A stretch of 64,000 bases of DNA from the NCBI GenBank assembly GCA_017161075.1, contig CP046174.1, positions 3,038,001-3,102,000 on the forward strand, in the 5' to 3' direction. This DNA comes from Erysipelotrichaceae bacterium 66202529. GTDB taxonomy: Bacteria > Bacillota_I > Bacilli_A > Erysipelotrichales > Erysipelotrichaceae. Below are positions 61,803 through 64,000 of the stretch, in pieces. Position 1 is the stretch's first letter, and every line of letters starts with the position of its first letter. Both the position numbers and the translations under genes were made by a program. The notes below the pieces were generated by a model. The model searched no databases. It was given only the letters and a program-made list of their open reading frames with translations, and was not told where the DNA came from.

Positions 61803-62426
61803 TCATAAATCTGTGCTTCCTTTACATGACTTATGTTCATGTGCAAGAGCTGCATGCACAAGCGAGCGGATATAGGGCAGTCGCTTCGTTTCAAACTGTG
61901 GATGCTCTTTCATCCACCGGACATTGAGTGGAGAAGGATGCGGCAATATCAGCGCCGTTTTTCCATAAAGCCTTTGATCACGAAAAACGAGCTCCTCAAA
62001 GCTGCAGTTTGGAAACAGCTCTCTGGCTGCCATTGCACCGATAATTATATACAGCTCATTATCAACAGACTCCAGTTCTCTTTTCAACCATGTCCTAGCA
62101 CAGATACGAGGCGGCTTCTTATCTCCCTGTGCTCCCTTACCCGGATAGCAGTGACCCATGGAGGTGATATAAAAGCTGTACTCATCATAAAACTGTGCAT
62201 CCTCAATCTGATACCATTCTCTTCGCAGCTTTTTCCCGCTGGCATCATCAAAGGGCAATCCACTGTTATGTACATGAATTGAAGGCGCCTGCGAAATCTG
62301 CATAATTCTGGCCTTCTGTTTTCCACGAAAAACCGGCCGCGGCTCATGTTCAAAGGTATCTGCGCAGAGCCGGCAGGCACAGATTTCCATTTTTAGCTGT
62401 TCAAAGGCGTCCTGCTTTTGTACCAT
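61803..62426 (-). CDS. Uracil-DNA glycosylase family protein
   Basis: 207 residues of the UDG superfamily, Fe-S type. Four Cys residues are placed as expected (ICACRLC near residue 16; GHCYPGKGAQGDKKPPRICA near 92-111). The active-site loop reads ISQAPSIHVHNSGLPFDDASG, and the C-terminal His motif LPHPSPLN is kept. Family members excise uracil from DNA. The 3-bp gap to dgt suggests a nucleotide-hygiene operon: one enzyme prevents and the other repairs bad bases; that link is inferred. Confidence 0.88.
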   Translation of the reverse strand: MVQKQDAFEQLKMEICACRLCADTFEHEPRPVFRGKQKARIMQISQAPSIHVHNSGLPFDDASGKKLRREWYQIEDAQFYDEYSFYITSMGHCYPGKGAQGDKKPPRICARTWLKRELESVDNELYIIIGAMAARELFPNCSFEELVFRDQRLYGKTALILPHPSPLNVRWMKEHPQFETKRLPYIRSLVHAALAHEHKSCKGSTDL

Positions 62427-62429
62427 TCT

Positions 62430-63854
62430 TTAAATTCCTTTCAGCTCCTGATAGAGTCGTATCGCATAGCTATCCGTCATTCCCGCCACAAAATCAGCTC
62501 CCAGCAGCAGCCGCAAATACAGCCGTTCTCCTTCTTCCTTCCCCTGTGCAGTATATTGATAGGTATTCAGATAGTTCCCTGACAGCAAATCAATATATTT
62601 CTCCTGGATTTCACTCATTTTCAGTCCGCTGTCATATGGAAGCAGGGCATCCATGAAGCGATCCAGCAAAAAGGTGATAATTTCATTCCCCATGAGCTCC
62701 AGCTTCAGAATAGCGGCATCATTATATACACGTTCAAAGGCAAATTTCTTTAATTCACCAATCAGGACTCCCTCTCTGCTGACTGCAATCAGTTCCTGCT
62801 CAAACACGCCGTTCATAATATCGTCATAATGCTTTAAAAATGCATCCGACACGCCGGAGATACTGAATAACTGTTTTTTCGTCAGCCATGTAAACACCGC
62901 ATGCTGATAAGGATCAAATCCCTTTTCACTCGTTTTCTTTAGCTGCCGTCCTTCCTCCAGTCCCTGCCGCAGCAAGGCAGCACCACGCTCATCCTGTGCA
63001 GCTTCTATCACATCCAGCAGTTGTTCATAGGAATACAACCCCTTTTTATAGCCATCCTCCAAATCCGCAAAGGTATATGCCAAATCATCCGCCGCTTCCA
63101 AAATGAAGCAGAGCGGATTGCGACAGCCCATAGTACCGGTATTCTGCTTAATTTCCAGAAACTGCTTCGTCTCACTCTGATAATAGCCAACCTTTTTCCT
63201 AAGCAGACTGCGCTGTTTTTTCTCCTTCTTATCCTCGGCTGTTTTTTCCAGAGAATTTACAGGATATTTTATAATCGTATCCATCACGCCGCTCGTCAGA
63301 TGCATACCGCTTCTACCTGTCAGCCGGTGAAGCTTGGTGATGATACGCAGTGCCTGTGCATTGCCCTCATAATACAGCAGATCAGCAGCCTGCTGCTCAT
63401 CCAGCCATGCCATCAGCGGCTTTCCCTTATAATCTAAATGTGACAGATTTTTTTCAAACCAGTTGCGAATTGCGCTTTCCCCAAAATGGCCAAATGGTGG
63501 ATTTCCGATATCATGCAAAAGTCCCGCACAATTCAAAATTTCAATCACCTTCAGAGAATCCGGAGCATCCTCAGCAGGAGCGCGCTGCTGCTCTAGCACC
63601 TGCATACATACCTGCTTGCCAATCAGCTTAGCGATGGATGATACTTCAAGAGAATGTGTCAGTCTTGTGCGTACAAAATCGCTGTAATCCAGTGGAAACA
63701 CCTGCGTCTTATCCTGCAATCTGCGAAAGGATGCGCTGCGAATGATACGATGATAATCACTTTCAATTTCACTGCGGTATTTTCCTGCATTCCCTGATGC
63801 TTTTTGAGGAATTCGTTCTTCACTTGTTATTTTATTCCATGATAATTTATGCAT
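62430..63854 (-). CDS. dgt: dGTP triphosphohydrolase-like HD protein
   Basis: This 474-residue protein has the HD motif set of dNTPases: RRLQDKTQVFPLDYSDFVRT, RLTHSLEVSSIAKLIG (first His), LLHDIGNPPFGHFGE (His-Asp, near 112) and LEAADDLAYTFADLEDGYKK (last Asp). It cleaves dGTP or other dNTPs to nucleoside and triphosphate and so sets pool levels. GGAGGTAATAAC precedes the ATG. The glycosylase gene follows 3 bp downstream, and the upstream gap has a perfect 14-bp dyad. Confidence 0.93.
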   Translation of the reverse strand: MHKLSWNKITSEERIPQKASGNAGKYRSEIESDYHRIIRSASFRRLQDKTQVFPLDYSDFVRTRLTHSLEVSSIAKLIGKQVCMQVLEQQRAPAEDAPDSLKVIEILNCAGLLHDIGNPPFGHFGESAIRNWFEKNLSHLDYKGKPLMAWLDEQQAADLLYYEGNAQALRIITKLHRLTGRSGMHLTSGVMDTIIKYPVNSLEKTAEDKKEKKQRSLLRKKVGYYQSETKQFLEIKQNTGTMGCRNPLCFILEAADDLAYTFADLEDGYKKGLYSYEQLLDVIEAAQDERGAALLRQGLEEGRQLKKTSEKGFDPYQHAVFTWLTKKQLFSISGVSDAFLKHYDDIMNGVFEQELIAVSREGVLIGELKKFAFERVYNDAAILKLELMGNEIITFLLDRFMDALLPYDSGLKMSEIQEKYIDLLSGNYLNTYQYTAQGKEEGERLYLRLLLGADFVAGMTDSYAIRLYQELKGI

Positions 63855-63890
63855 GTTATTACCTCCTGCAGAGTTGTTTCACTTGACGGT

Positions 63891-63904
63891 GAGCGTATAC
63901 GCTC
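63891..63904. promoter_or_regulatory. 14-bp perfect palindrome upstream of dgt
   Basis: GAGCGTATACGCTC lies about 40 bp before the dgt start codon, in the likely leader or promoter region. It could be an operator for a dimeric repressor. No T run follows, so it is not a terminator. Confidence 0.4.
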
Positions 63905-64000
63905 GATTGTGCCTTATGTATGAATTAAAGTTCTCTGCTTTCTTTTATTGTATCATACCATGCACTCTTTTTCCCTTATGATACAAAGAAAAGCACAGCT

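Overview
The window looks like the chromosome of a low-GC, anaerobic, probably spore-forming Firmicute. The gene mix (split transketolase, two-gene SUF system, flavodiiron protein, several Cof-type HAD phosphatases, a VanR/VanS-like cluster beside a D,D-carboxypeptidase, tRNAs with encoded CCA) fits an Erysipelotrichia member such as a [Clostridium] innocuum relative. That assignment is an inference from gene content, not from a marker gene. Most genes are on the minus strand.

Layout. 1-6.36 kb: one giant minus-strand gene, cut by the left edge, with at least 2,119 codons. It is built of about twenty ~103-residue Cna-B/SpaA-like repeats, has no visible signal peptide and is preceded by a sigma-K-like promoter. 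6.4-14.6 kb: small and multipass membrane proteins, an AT-rich lipoprotein/ABC-ATPase/ABC-2 permease operon with a possible 40-residue leader ORF, and an MscS channel. 14.8-18.2 kb: DEAD-box helicase, CarD-like regulator and cold-shock protein. 18.4-31 kb: an MFS exporter with a short leader peptide and competing hairpins, DUF554, thioredoxin, three HAD phosphatases, YbaK, NagB, an aldo/keto reductase, an aldose epimerase, and six copies of one small-RNA family in three pairs. 31-40 kb: NagA, flavodiiron protein, two MerR-type regulators (one fused to a methyltransferase), SNase, XRE-membrane protein, SufC/SufB-like. 40-51 kb: UPF0210 plus ACT protein, a VanR-like regulator with two kinases (the second lacks its phospho-acceptor His), a divergent D,D-carboxypeptidase, split transketolase, Tex. 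51-56.5 kb: pentapeptide protein, PepT, four-helix protein, a solitary TnpB element and six tRNAs. 56.6-64 kb: PII-like protein, a thiol/redox group (thioredoxin, CcdA-TlpA fusion, HxlR regulator, RclA-like reductase), a uracil-DNA glycosylase-like protein and dGTPase.

The most notable signals are: (1) six homologous ~120-nt RNAs, each with a CCCCC or CCCC hairpin loop, a CU-rich linker and a terminator hairpin with a C-rich loop, all driven by a -10 box with three 11-bp-phased direct repeats in place of a -35, as expected for an OmpR/PhoB-type activator; (2) the giant repeat protein, in which 16 of 19 complete repeats keep a Lys-Glu-Asn/Asp isopeptide triad and three repeats have lost Lys and Glu together; (3) an attenuator ahead of the macrolide-efflux-like MFS gene; (4) a pseudo-kinase in the VanRS-like operon.

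All translations, alignments and hairpins were read by eye. No database search, folding program or profile model was run.
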